Counted from the stretch's first letter, positions 44,601 through 59,000 are shown. The stretch is 64,000 nucleotides of DNA from Bombus terrestris (GCF_910591885.1 NC_063270.1:4898001-4962000), one strand, 5' to 3'. Notes: generated by a model not told the origin, from the sequence alone. Numbers and translations: made by a program.

Positions 44601-46990
44601 GTAATAACGTATAACGTCATATACCATTACGTTATAACGTATAACGTTATATACTATTACGTTATAACGTATAACGTTATAGACTATTACGTTATAACGT
44701 ATAACGTTATATAATATTACGTTATAACGTATAACGTTATATACTACTACTATACAACGTGTGACGATATATAGTATTACTATTCAACGTGCAGCGTTAT
44801 GTAGTATTACCTTATAACGTGTAACGTTATAAACTAGTACGTTATAATGTATAACGTTATATACTACTACGATATAACATATAACGTTATATACTTTATT
44901 TCCTAACTTGTAACGTTATATCCTATGACGTAATAACGTATAACGTCATATACCATTACGTTATAACGTATAACGTTATATACTATTACGTTATAACGTA
45001 TAACGTTATATAATATTACGTTATAACGTATAACGTTATATACTACTACTATACAACGTGTGACGATATATAGTATTACTATACAACGTGCAGCGTTATG
45101 TAGTATTACGTTATAACGTGTAACGTTATATACTACTACGTTATAATGTATAACGTTATATCCTATGACGTAATAACGTATAACGTCATATACCATTACG
45201 TTATAACGTATAACAGTATATACTGTTACGCTATGACGCATAACGTTATATACTATTACGTGATAACGTATAACGTTACATAATATTACGTTATAATGTA
45301 TAACGTTATATACTACTACGATACAACGTGTAACGACATATAGTATTACTATACAACGTGCAGCGTTATGTAGTATTACGTTATAATGTGCAACGTTATA
45401 TACTACTACGTTATAATGTATAACGTTATATACTACTACGATATAACATATAACGTTATATACTTTATTTCCTAACTTGTAACGTTATATACTATTACGT
45501 AATAACGTATAGGGTAATATACTATTACGTTATAACGTATAACGTTATATACTATTACGTAATAACGTATAACGTTATATACTATGACGTTATAACGTAT
45601 AACATTATATACTATTACGCTATAACGTATAACGTTATACACTATTACGTTATAACGGATAACGTTATATAGAATTACGTCATAACGTACAACGTTATAT
45701 ACTATTACATTAAAACGTGGAACGTTATATACTATTACGTTATAACGTATAACGTTATATACTATTACGTTATAACGTATAACGTTATATACTATTACGT
45801 TATAACGTATAACGTTATATAATATTACGTTATAACGTATAACGTTATATACTACTACGATACAACGTGTAGCGACATATCGTATTACTATACAACGTGC
45901 AGCGTTATGTAGTATTACGTTATAACGTGTAACGTTATATACTACTACGTCATAATGTACAACGTTATATACTATTACGTTATAACGTATAACGTTATAT
46001 AGTATTACGCTATAACGCATAACGTTATATACTATTACGTTATAACGTATAACGTTATACACAATTACGTTATAACGTGTAACGTCATATATTACTGCGA
46101 TATAACATATAAAGTTATATGCTATTACGTTGTAACGTATAACGTTATATACTATTACGGTATGACGTATAACGTTATATACTATTACGTTATAACGTAT
46201 AACGTTATATACTATTACGTTATAACGTATAACGTTATATACTATGACGTAATAACGTATAACGTCATATACTATTACGTTAAAACGTATAACGTTATAT
46301 ACTATTACGCTATAACGTATAACGTTGTATACTACTACGATACAACCTGTAACGACATATGGTATTACTATACAACGTGCAGCGTTATGTAGTATTACGT
46401 TATAACGTGTAACGTTATATACTACTACGTTATCATGTATAACGTTATATACTACTACTATACAACGTGTAACGTTATATACTATTACGTTATAACGTAT
46501 AACGTTATATACTTTTACGTAATAACGTATAACGTTATATACTATTACGTTATAACGTATAACGTTATATACTATTACGTTATAACGTGTAACGTTATAT
46601 ATTATTACGTTATAACGTATAACGTTATATAATATTACGATATAACGTATAACGTTATATACTACTACGATACAACGTGTAACGACATATAGTATTACTA
46701 TACAACGTGCAGCGTTATGTAGTATTACGTTATAATGTGTAACGGTATATACTACTACGTTATAATGTATAACGTTATATACTATTACGTTATAACGTAT
46801 AACGTTATATACTGTTACGCTATAACGTATAACGTTATATACTATTACGTTGTAACGTATACCGTTATATAATATTACGTTATAACGTATAACGTTATAT
46901 TCTTTTACGTTCGCACGTATAACGTTATATACTATTACGTTATAACGTATAACGTTATATACTATTGCGGTATAACGTATAACGTTATAC
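41611..46990. repeat. Right mosaic block, kin of 5.1-13.4 kb
   Basis: This stretch has satellite only. It resumes the variants of the left mosaic: AGGGTT at 42351 and AGGGTAATAT at 45511, monomers GCTATGACGC, ATAAACTAG and AAAGTTATATGC, and 29-bp variants at 42304, 42963, 44895 and 45464. The stretch 45.47-46.51 kb matches 12.57-13.61 kb at offset 32,900, and continues past 46.16 kb matching 20.2-21.0 kb at offset 25,943. The 45464 monomer is the last clear 29-bp TTTATTTCC variant in the window. Confidence 0.8.
43461..43847. repeat. 367-bp duplication flanked by two identical 7-bp gains
   Basis: At about 43455-43475 and again at 43822-43842 a monomer has one additional GTATAAC, giving ACGTATAACGTATAACG instead of one GTATAAC. 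The two sites are 367 bp apart, that is 12 monomers plus 7 bases, so the second gain is a copy of the first. These are the only net-positive length changes I found in 64 kb. The gain fits slippage on the internal 7-8 bp sub-repeat ACGTTATA/ACGTATA. Confidence 0.85.
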
Positions 46991-46992
46991 AC
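45472..46992 (-). other. Longest open frame (506 codons), repeat by-product, not called as a gene
   Basis: The minus strand stays open here and would encode variants of the decapeptide YNVIRYNVIV. The plus-strand equivalent elsewhere is YNVIYYYVIT. Thirty bases are ten codons, so one stop-free frame per strand persists until a substitution or a phase change closes it; the C-terminal end here lies at the 29-bp variant at 45464. No signal peptide, recognisable domain, intron or codon bias beyond the monomer is visible. Similar open frames occur wherever the monomer is intact, on both strands. I annotate it only so that it is not mistaken for a gene. Confidence 0.85.
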
Positions 46993-49900
46993 AATTACGA
47001 TATAACGTGTAACGTCATATGTTACTGCGATATAACATATAACGTTATATACTTTTACGTTCTAACGTATAACGTTATATACTATTACGGTATGACGTAT
47101 AACGTTATATACTATTACGTTATAACGTATAACGTTATATACTATTACGTTATAACGTATAACGTTATATACTATGACGTAATAACGTACAACGTCATAT
47201 ACTATTACGTTATAACGTATAACGTTATATAATATTACGTTATAACGTATAACGTTATATACTACTACGATACAACGTGTAACGACATATAGTATTACTA
47301 TACAACGTGCAGCGTTATGTAGTATTACGTTATAACGTGTAACGTTATATACTACTACGTTATAATGTATAACGTTATATACTATTACGTTATAACGTAT
47401 ATCGTTATATACTAATACGTTATAACGTATAACGTTATATACTATTACGTTATAACGTATAACGTTATATACTATTACGCTATAACGTATAACGTTATAT
47501 ACTATTACGTTATAACTTATAGCGTTACATACTATTACGTTATAACGTATAACGTTATATGCTATTACGTTATAATGTATAACGTTATATACTATTACGT
47601 TATAACGTATAACGTTATATACTACTACTATACAACGTGTAACGATATATAATATTACTATACATCATGCAGCGTTATGTAGTATTACGTTATAACGTGT
47701 AACGTTATATACTATTACGTTATAACGTATAACATTATATACTATTACGTTATAACGTATAACGTTATACACAATTACGATATAACGTGTAACGTCATAA
47801 TTTACTGCGATATAACATATAACGTTATATACTTTTACGTTCTAACGTATAACGTTATATACTATTTCGGTATGACGTATAACGTTATATACTATTACGT
47901 TATAACGTATAACGTTATATACTATTACGTTATAACGTATAACGTTATATACTGTGACGTAATAACGTATAACGTCATATACTATTACGTTATAACGTAT
48001 AAGGTTATATACTATTACGTTATAACGTATAACGTTATATAATATTACGTTATAACGTATAACGTTATATACTACTACGATACAACGTGTAACGACATAT
48101 AGTATTACTATGCAACGTGCAGCGTTATGTAGTATTACGTTATAACGTGTAACGTTATATACTATTACGGTATGACGTATAACGTTATATACTATTACGT
48201 TATAACGTATAACGTTATATTCTATTACGTTATAACGTATAACGTTATATACTATTACGTTATAACGTATAACGTTTTATAGTATTACGCTATAACGCAT
48301 AACGTTAAATACTATTACGTTATAACGTATAACGATATACACAATTACGTTATAACGTGTAACGTCATATATTACTGCGATATAACATATAAAGTTATAT
48401 GCTATTACGTTGTAACGTATAACGTTATATACTATTTCGGTATGACGTATAACGTTATATACTATTACGTTATAACGTATAACGTTATATACTATTACGT
48501 TATAACGTATAACGTTATATACTGTGACGTAATAACGTATAACGTCATATACTATTACGTTATAACGTATAAGGTTATATACTATTACGTTATAACGTAT
48601 AACGTTATATAATATTACGTTATAACGTATAACGTTATATACTACTACGATACAACGTGTAACGACATATAGTATTACTATGCAACGTGCAGCGTTATGT
48701 AGTATTACGTTATAACGTGTAACGTTATATACTATTACGGTATGACGTATAACGTTATATACTATTACGTTATAACGTATAACGTTATATTCTATTACGT
48801 TATAACGTATAACGTTATATACTATTACGTTATAACGTATAACGTTTTATAGTATTACGCTATAACGCATAACGTTAAATACTATTACGTTATAACGTAT
48901 AACGATATACACAATTACGTTATAACGTGTAACGTCATATATTACTGCGATATAACATATAAAGTTATATGCTATTACGTTGTAACGTATAACGTATATA
49001 CTATTACGTTATAACGTATAACGTTATATACTATTACGTTATAACGTATAACGTTATATACTATTACGTTATAACGTATAACGTTATATAATATTACGTT
49101 ATAACGTATAACGTTATATACTACTACTATACAACGTGTGACGATATATAGTATTACTATACAACGTGCAGCGTTATGTAGTATTACGTTATAACGTGTA
49201 ACGTTATATACTATTACGTTATAACGTATAACGTTATATACTATTACGTTATAACGTATAACGTTATATAATATTACGTTATAACGTATAACGTTATATA
49301 CTACTACTATACAACGTGTGACGATATATAGTATTACTATACAACGTGCAGCGTTATGTAGTATTACGTTATAACGTGTAACGTTATATACTACTACGTT
49401 ATAATGTATAACGTTATATCCTATGACGTAATAACGTATAACGTCATATACTATTACGTTATAACGTATAACGTCATATACTATTACGTTATAACGTATA
49501 ACGTTATATACTATTACGTTATAACGTATAACGTTATAGACTATTACGTTATAACGTATAACGTTATATAATATTACGTTATAACGTATAACGTTATATA
49601 CTACTACTATACAACGTGTGACGATATATAGTATTACTATACAACGTGCAGCGTTATGTAGTATTACGTTATAACGTGTAACGTTATATACTATTACGTT
49701 ATAACGTATAACGTTATATAATATTACGTTATAACGTATAACGTTATATACTACTACTATACAACGTGTGACGATATATAGTATTACTATTCATCGTGCA
49801 GCGTTATGTAGTATTACCTTATAACGTGTAACGTTATAAACTAGTACGTTATAATGTATAACGTTATACAGTATTACGTTATAACGTATAACAGTATATA

Positions 49901-50530
49901 CTGTTACGCTATGACGCATAACGTTATATACTATTACGTTATAACGTATAACGTTATACACAATTACGTTATAACGTGTAACGTCATATATTACTGCGAT
50001 ATAACATATAAAGTTTTATGCTATTACGTTGTAACGTATAACGTATATACTATTACGTTATATCGTATAACGTTATATAATATAACGTTATAACGTATAA
50101 CGTTATATACTACTACTATACAACGTGTGACGATATATAGTATTACTATACAACGTGCAGCGTTATGTAGTATTACGTTATAACGTGTAGCGTTATATAC
50201 TATTACGTTATAACGTATAACGTTATATACTATTACGTTATAACGTATAACGTTATATACTACTACCATACAACGTGTAACGATATATAGTACTACTATA
50301 CAACGTGCAGCGTTATGTAGTATTACGTTATAACGTGTAACGTTACATACTATTACGTTATAACGTATAACGTTATATAGTATTACGCTATAACGTATAA
50401 CGTTATATACTATTACGTTATAACGTATAACGTTATATACTATTACGCTATAACGTATAACGTTATATACTATTACGTTATAACGTATAACGTTATATAC
50501 TATTACGCTATAACGTATAACGTTATATAC
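46991..50530. repeat. Block with 47-50.5 kb variants
   Basis: This stretch has satellite only. It starts with TTTTACGTTCTAACG monomers instead of the 29-bp variant. About 48.71-49.45 kb matches 9.06-9.80 kb at offset 39,647 (GTTGTAACG 48979/9332; CCTATGAC 49420/9773; CGTTTTATAG 48844/9197). Single-base losses occur at about 48991 and 50040. It contains the 570-bp tandem duplication, annotated separately. Confidence 0.75.
47861..49000. repeat. 570-bp recent tandem duplication
   Basis: Copies are 47861-48430 and 48431-49000, 19 monomers each. Four otherwise rare substitutions are shared: ACTATTTCGG (47861 and 48431), AAGGTTATAT (48001 and 48571), TATGCAACGTGC (about 48109 and 48679) and AACGATATACAC (48331 and 48901). 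The second copy picks up a single-base loss at its end (about 48991). Private variants shared only by these neighbours make this one of the clearest recent local duplications. Confidence 0.92.
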
Positions 50531-50550
50531 TATTACGTTATACACAATTG
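50531..50550. other. 15-bp (half-monomer) deletion
   Basis: Here TATTACGTTA runs straight into TACACAATTG, so 15 bases expected between them are missing. Downstream monomer phase shifts by 15 and stays shifted. ACGTTATA occurs twice in each monomer at a 15-bp spacing, so loss between these copies explains the event. It is the only half-monomer step seen in the window and supports the 2 x 15 bp origin of the monomer. Confidence 0.85.
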
Positions 50551-53500
50551 CGATATAACGTGTAACGTCATATATTACTGCGATATAACATATAACGTTA
50601 TATACTTTTACGTTCTAACGTATAACGTTATATACTATTACGGTATGACGTATAACGTTATATACTATTACGTTATAACGTATAACGTTATATACTACTA
50701 CGCTATAACGTATAACGTTATATACTATGACGTAATAACGTATAACGTCATATACTATTACGTTATAACGTATAACGTTATATACTATTACGTAATAACG
50801 TATAACGTTATATACTATTACGTTATAACGTATAACGTTATATACTATTACGTTATAACGTATAACGTTATATAATATTACGATATAACGTATAACGTTA
50901 TATACTACTACGATACAACGTGTAACGACATATAGTATTACTATACAACGTGCAGCGTTATGTAGTATTACGTTATAATGTGTAACGGTATATACTACTA
51001 CGTTATAATGTATAACGTTATATACTATTACGCTATAACGTATAACGTTATATACTATTACGCTATAACGTATAACGTTATACACAATTACGTTATAACG
51101 TATAACGTTATATGCTATTACGTTATAACGTATAACGTTATATAATATTACGTTATAACGTATAACGTTATATACTACTACGATACAACGTGTAACAACA
51201 TATAGTATTACTATACAACGTGCAGCGTTATGTAGTATTACGTTATAACGTGTAACGTCATATATTACTGCGATATAACATATAACGTTATATACTTTTA
51301 CGTTCTAACGTATAACGTTATATACTATTACGGTATGACGTATAACGTTATATACTATAACGTTATAACGTATAACGTTATATACTATGACGTAATAACG
51401 TATAACGTCATATACTATTACGTTATAACGTATAACGTTATATACTATTACGTAATAACGTATAACGTTATATACTATTACGTTATAACGTATAACGTTA
51501 TATACTATTACGTTATAACGTGTAACGTTATATACTATTACGTTATAACGTATAACGTTATATAATATTACGATATAACGTATAACGTTATATACTACTA
51601 CGATACAACGTGTAACGACATATTATATTACTATACAACGTGCAGCGTTATGTAGTATTACGTTATAATGTGTAACGGTATATACTACTACGTTATAATG
51701 TATAACGTTATATACTATTACGTTATAACGTGTAACGTTATATACTACTACGTTATAACGTATAACGTTATATACTATTACGGTATGACGTATAACGTTA
51801 TATACTATTACGTTATAACGTATAACGTTATATACTATGACGTAATAACGTATAACGTCATATACTATTACGTTATAACGTATAACGTTATATACTATTA
51901 CGTTATAACGTATAACGTTATATACTATTACGTTATAATGTATAACGTTATATACTATTACGTTATAACGTATAACGTTATATACTACTACTATACAACG
52001 TGTAACGATATATAGTATTACTATACAACGTGCAGCGTTATGTAGTATTACGTTATAACGTGTAACGTTATATACTGTTACGTTATAACGTATAACGTTA
52101 TATGCTATTACGTTATAATGTATAACGTTATATACTATTACGTTATAACGTATAACGTTATATACTACTACTATACAACGTGTAACGATATATAGTATTA
52201 CTATACATCATGCAGCGTTATGTAGTATTACGTTATAACGTGTAACGTTACATACTATTACGTTATAACGTATAACGTTATATACTATTACGTTATAACG
52301 TATAACGTTATATACTATGATGTTACAGCGTATAACGTTATATACTATTACGTTATAACGTGTAACGTTATATACTACTACGATATAACATATAACGTTA
52401 TACACTATTACGTTATAACGTGTAACGTTATATACTACTACGATATAACATATAACGTTATACACTATTACGTTATAACGTGTAACGTTATATACTACTA
52501 CGATATAACATATAACGTTATATACTTTTACGTTCTAACGTATAACGTTATATACTATTTCGTAATAACGTATAGCGTTATATACTATTACGTTATAACG
52601 TATAACGTTATATACTATTACGTAATAACGTATAACGTTATATACTATGACGTTATAACGTATAACGTTATATACTATTTCGCTATAACGTATAACGTTA
52701 TACACTATTATGTTATAACGGATAACGTTATATAGAATTACGTCATAACGTACAACGTTATATACTATTACATTAAAACGTGTAACGTTATATACTATTA
52801 CGTTATAACGTATAACGTTATATACTATTTCGTTATTACGTATAACGTTATATAATATTACGTTATAACGTATAACGCTATATACTACTACGATACAACG
52901 TGTAACGACATATAGTATTACTATACAACGTGCAGCGTTATGTAGTATTACGTTATAACGTGTAACGTTATATACTACTACGTTATAATGTATAACGTTA
53001 TATACTATTACGTTATAACGTATAACGTTATATAGTATTACGCTATAACGCATAACGTTATATACTATTACGTTATAACGTATAACGTTATACACAATTA
53101 CGTTATAACGTGTAACGTCATATATTACTGCGATATAACATATAAAGTTTTATGCTATTACGTTGTAACGTATAACGTATATACTATTACGTTATATCGT
53201 ATAACGTTATATAATATAACGTTATAACGTATAACGTTATATACTACTACTATACAACGTGTGACGATATATAGTATTACTATACAACGTGCAGCGTTAT
53301 GTAGTATTACGTTATAACGTGTAGCGTTATATACTATTACGTTATAACGTATAACGTTATATACTATTACGTTATAACGTATAACGTTATATACTATTAC
53401 GTTATAACGTATAACGTTATATACTATTACGTTATAACGTGTAACGCTATATACTATTACGTTATAACGTATAACGTTATATAATATTACGATATAACGT

Positions 53501-53699
53501 ATAACGTTATATACTACTACGATACAAAGTGTAACGACATATAGTATTACCATACAACGTGCAGCGTTATGTAGTATTACGTTATAACGTGTAACGTTAC
53601 ATACTATTACGTTATAACGTATAACGTTATATGCTATTACGTTATAATGTATAACGTTATATACTATTACGTTATAACGTATAACGTTATACACTACTA

Positions 53700-55390
53700 C
53701 GATACAACGTGTAACGACATATAGTATTACTATACAACGTGCAGCGTTATGTAGTATTACGTTATAACGTGTAACGTTACATACTATTACGTTATACCGT
53801 ATAACGCTATATACTATTACGTTATAACGTATAACGTTATATACTATTACGTTATAACGTATAACGTTATATGCTATTACGTTATAACGTATAACGTTAT
53901 ATAATATTACGTTATAACGTATAACGTTATATACTACTACGATACAACGTGTAACAACATATAGTATTACTATACAACGTGCAGCGTTATGTAGTATTAC
54001 GTTATAACGTGTAACGTCATATATTACTGCGATATAACATATAACGTTATATACTTTTACGTTCTAACGTATAACGTTATATACTATTACGTTATAACGT
54101 ATAACGTTATATACTATTACGTTATAACGTATAACGTTATATAATATTACGTTATAACGTATAACGTTATATACTACTACGATACAACGTGTAACGACAT
54201 ATAGTATTACTATACAACGTGCAGCGTTATGTAGTATTACGTTATAACGTGTAACGTTACATACTATTACGGTATAACGTATAACGTTATATACTATTAC
54301 GTTATAACGTATAACGTTATATACTATGATGTTACAACGTATAACGTTATATACTACTACGTTATAACGTATAACGTTATATACTATTACGTTATAACGT
54401 GTAACGTTATATACTACTACGATATAACATATAACGTTATACACTATTACGTTATAACGTGTAACGTTATATACTACTACGATATAACATATAACGTTAT
54501 ATACTTTTACGTTCTAACGTATAACGTTATATACTATTACGTAATAACGTATAGCGTTATATACTATTACGTTATAACGTATAACGTTATATACTATTAC
54601 GTAATAACGTATAACGTTATATACTATGACGTTATAACGCATAACGTTATATACTATGACGTTATAACGTGTAACGCTATATACTATTACGTTATAACGT
54701 ATAACGTTATATGCTATTACGTTATAACGTATAACGTTATATACTATTACGTTATAACGTATAACGTTATATAATATTACGTTATAACGTATAACGTTAT
54801 ATACTACTACGATACAACGTGTAACGACATATAGTATTACTATACAACGTGCAGCGTTATGTAGTATTACGTTATAACGTGTAACGTTACATACTATTAC
54901 GGTATAACGTATAACGTTATATACTATTACGTTATAACGTATAACGTTATATACTATGATGTTACAACGTATAACGTTATATACTACTACGTTATAACGT
55001 ATAACGTTATATACTACTACGATACAACGTGTAACGACATATAGTATTACTATACAACGTGCAGCGTTATGTAGTATTACGTTATAACGTGTAACGTTAC
55101 ATACTATTACGTTATACCGTATAACGCTATATACTATTACGTTATAACGTATAACGTTATATACTATTACGTTATAACGTATAACGTTATATGCTATTAC
55201 GTTATAACGTATAACGTTATATAATATTACGTTATAACGTATAACGTTATATACTACTACGATACAACGTGTAACAACATATAGTATTACTATACAACGT
55301 GCAGCGTTATGTAGTATTACGTTATAACGTGTAACGTCATATATTACTGCGATATAACATATAACGTTATATACTTTTACGTTCTAACGT
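53700..55390. repeat. 1,320-bp spaced duplication
   Basis: The stretch of about 53.70-54.07 kb recurs at 55.02-55.39 kb, 44 monomers later. Markers are GTTATACCGTATAACGC (53791 and 55111) and GTGTAACAACATATAG (about 53950 and 55270). The second marker also occurs near 51190, offset 2,759. An inner 630-bp spacing links 54.24-54.36 kb with 54.87-54.99 kb through GGTATAACG (54271 and 54901) plus ATGATGTTACAACG (54327 and 54957). Confidence 0.8.
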
Positions 55391-55869
55391 ATAACGTTAT
55401 ATACTATTACGGTATGACGTATAGCGTTATATGATATTACGTTATAATGTATAACGTTGTATACTATTACGTTATAACGTATAACGTTATATACTACTAC
55501 TATACAACGTGTAACGATATATAGTATTACTATACATCATGCAGCGTTATGTAGTATTACGTTATAACGTGTAACGTTACATACTATTACGTTATAACGT
55601 ATAACGTTATATACTATTACGTTATAACGTATAACGTTATATACTATGATGTTACAACGTATAACGTTATATACTACTACGTTATAACGTATAACGTTAT
55701 ATACTATTACGTTATAACGTGTAACGTTATATACTACTACGATATAACATATAACGTTCTACACTATTACGTTATAACGTGTAACGTTACATACTATTAC
55801 GTTATAACGTATAACGTTATATACTATTACGTTATAACGTATAACGTTATATACTATGATGTTACAACG

Positions 55870-57900
55870 TATAACGTTATATACTACTACGTTATAATGT
55901 ATAACGTTATATACTATTACGTTATAACGTGTAACGTTATATACTACTACGTTATAACGTATAACGTTATATACTATTACGGTATGACGTATAACGTTAT
56001 ATACTATTACGTTATAACGTATAACGTTATTTACTATGACGTAATAACGTATAACGTCATATACTATTACGTTATATCGTATAACGTTATATACTATTAC
56101 GTTATAACGTATAACGTTATATACTATTACGTTATAACGTATAACGTTATATACTATTACGTTATAATGTATAACGTTATATACTATTACGTTATAACGT
56201 ATAACGTTATATACTACTACTATACAACGTGTAACGATATATAGTATTACTATACATCATGCAGCGTTATGTAGTATTACGTTATAACGTGTAACGTTAC
56301 ATACTATTACGTTATAACGTATAACGTTATATACTATTACGTTATAACGTATAACGTTATATACTATGATGTTACAACGTATAACGTTATATACTACTAC
56401 GTTATAACGTATAACGTTATATACTATTACGTTATAACGTATAACGTTATATACTATAACGTTATAACGTATAACGTTATATAATATTACGCTATAACGT
56501 GTGACGTTATATACTACTACGATATAACATATAACGTTCTACACTATTACGTTATAACGTGTAACGTTATATACTGTTACGTTATAACGTATAACGTTAT
56601 ATGCTATTACGTTATAATGTATAACGTTATATACTATTACGTTATAACGTATAACGTTATATACTACTACTATACAACGTGTAACGATATATAGTATTAC
56701 AATACATCATGCAGCGTTATGTAGTATTACGTTATAACGTGTAACGTTACATACTATTACGTTATAACGTATAACGTTATATGCTATTACGTTATAATGT
56801 ATAACGTTATATACTATTAAGTTATAACGTATAACGTTATATACTACTACTATACAACGTGTAACGATATATAGTATTACTATACATCATGCAGCGTTAT
56901 GTAGTATTACGTTATAACGTATAACGTTATATACTATTACGTAGTAACGTATAACGTTATATACTATAACGTTATAACGTATAACGTTATATACTATTAC
57001 GCTATAACGTGTGACGTTATATACTACTACGATATAACATATAACGTTCTACACTATTACGTTATAACGTGTAACGTTATATACTGTTACGTTATAACGT
57101 ATAACGTTATATGCTATTACGTTATAATGTATAACGTTATATACTATTACGTTATAACGTATAACGTTATATACTACTACTATACAACGTGTAACGATAT
57201 ATAGTATTACAATACATCATGCAGCGTTATGTAGTATTACGTTATAACGTATAACGTTATATAATATTACGATATAACGTATAACGTTATATACTACTAC
57301 GATACAACGTGTAACGACATATTATATTACTATACAACGTGCAGCGTTATGTAGTATTACGTTATAATGTGTAACGGTATATACTACTACGTTATAATGT
57401 ATAACGTTATATACTATTACGTTATAACGTGTAACGTTATATACTACTACGTTATAACGTATAACGTTATATACTATTACGGTATGACGTATAACGTTAT
57501 ATACTATTACGTTATAACGTATAACGTTATATACTATGACGTAATAACGTATAACGTCATATACTATTACGTTATATCGTATAACGTTATATACTATTAC
57601 GTTATAACGTATAACGTTATATACTATTACGTTATAACGTATAACGTTATATACTATTACGTTATAATGTATAACGTTATATACTATTACGTTATAACGT
57701 ATAACGTTATATACTACTACTATACAACGTGTAACGATATATAGTATTACTATACATCATGCAGCGTTATGTAGTATTACGTTATAACGTGTAACGTTAC
57801 ATACTATTACGTTATAACGTATAACGTTATATACTATTACGTTATAACGTATAACGTTATATACTATGATGTTACAACGTATAACGTTATATACTACTAC
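55870..57900. repeat. 1,500-bp spaced duplication
   Basis: About 55.89-56.40 kb recurs at 57.39-57.90 kb, 50 monomers later. It carries the same series of GGTATGACG, GTAATAACG with GTCATATAC, GTTATATCG, then the dimer with CATCATGCAG, then ATGATGTTACAACG (56367 and 57867). The first copy has a private TTATTTACTATG change (about 56030). Confidence 0.8.
56440..57250. repeat. 510-bp tandem duplication
   Basis: About 56440-56740 recurs 510 bp (17 monomers) later. Shared rare variants are GCTATAACGTGTGACG (56491 and 57001), ACGTTCTACAC (about 56534 and 57044) and an AATACATCATGCAGC dimer (56701 and 57211). The match stops at 57251, where the second copy switches to sequence like 51.54 kb (offset 5,699). 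Confidence 0.85.
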
Positions 57901-59000
57901 GTTATAACGTATAACGTTATATACTATTACGTTATAACGTGTAACGTTATATACTACTACGATATAACATATAACGTTATACACTATTACGTTATAACGT
58001 GTAACGTTATATACTACTACGATATAACATATAACGTTATATACTTTTACGTTCTAACGTATAACGTTATATACTACTACTATACAACGTGTAACGATAT
58101 ATAGTATTACTATACATCATGCAGCGTTATGTAGTATTACGTTATAACGTGTAACGTTACATACTATTACGTTATAACGTATAACGTTATATACTATTAC
58201 GTTATAACGTATAACGTTATATACTATGATGTTACAACGTATAACGTTATATAATATTACGATATAACGTATAACGTTATATACTACTACGATACAACGT
58301 GTAACGACATATTATATTACTATACAACGTACAGCGTTATGTAGTATTACGTTATAATGTGTAACGGTATATACTACTACGTTATAATGTGTAACGTTAT
58401 ATACTATTACGTTATAACGTGTAACGTTATATACTACTACGTTATAACGTATAACGTTATATACTATTACGGTATGACGTATAACGTTATATACTATTAC
58501 GTTATAACGTATAACGTTATATACTATGACGTAATAACGTATAACGTCATATACTATTACGTTATAACGTATAACGTTATATACTATTACGTTATAACGT
58601 ATAACGTTATATACTACTACTATACAACGTGTAACGATATATAGTATTCCTATACATCATGCAGCGTTATGTAGTATTACGTTATAACGTGTAACGTTAC
58701 ATACTATTACGGTATAACGTATAACGTTATATACTATTACGTTATAACGTATAACGTTATATACTATGATGTTACAACGTATAACGTTATATACTACTAC
58801 CTTATAACGTATAACGTTATATACTATTACGTTATAACGTGTAACGTTATATACTACTACGATATAACATATAACGTTATACACTATTACGTTATAACGT
58901 GTAACGTTATATACTACTACGATATAACATATAACGTTATATACTTTTACGTTCTAACGTATAACGTTATATACTATTACGTAATAACGTATAGCGTTAT
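57251..59000. repeat. 990-bp duplication with a 90-bp loss in the second copy
   Basis: About 57.26-58.06 kb recurs at 58.25-58.96 kb. The offset is 990 at the left (ATTATATTAC at 57321 and 58311) but 900 at the right (ATGATGTTACAACG 57867 and 58767), so the second copy lacks three monomers, about 57601-57690. The left part also matches 51.54 kb onward at offset 5,699 (ATTATATTA near 51622). All changes are whole monomers. Confidence 0.85.

Larger units (their letters stand above)
152..45490. repeat. 29-bp variant monomer TTTATTTCCTAACTTATAACG family (dispersed)
   Basis: Twenty-nine copies start near 152, 1861, 2610, 4199, 6117, 10435, 12564, 14903, 16942, 18801, 21650, 22969, 23118, 23777, 26026, 28065, 29924, 32773, 34092, 34241, 34900, 36759, 39158, 40477, 40626, 42304, 42963, 44895 and 45464. 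A thirtieth, altered one is near 61495. Each is one base short and lacks two of the usual three CpG steps. Those I checked follow a monomer with ATATAACATATAACG or a close variant. They look derived from the 30-bp monomer TTTTACGTTCTAACG that takes the same place elsewhere. The shared one-base loss argues for single origin and later spread by duplication. Confidence 0.9.

Noticed and set aside
45472..46992. 506-codon minus-strand open frame, and similar frames on both strands, as protein genes
   Set aside because: The frames are low-complexity decapeptide repeats dictated by the 30-bp monomer. They overlap on opposite strands, end at random substitutions or at the 29-bp variant, and show no domain, start context or gene structure.
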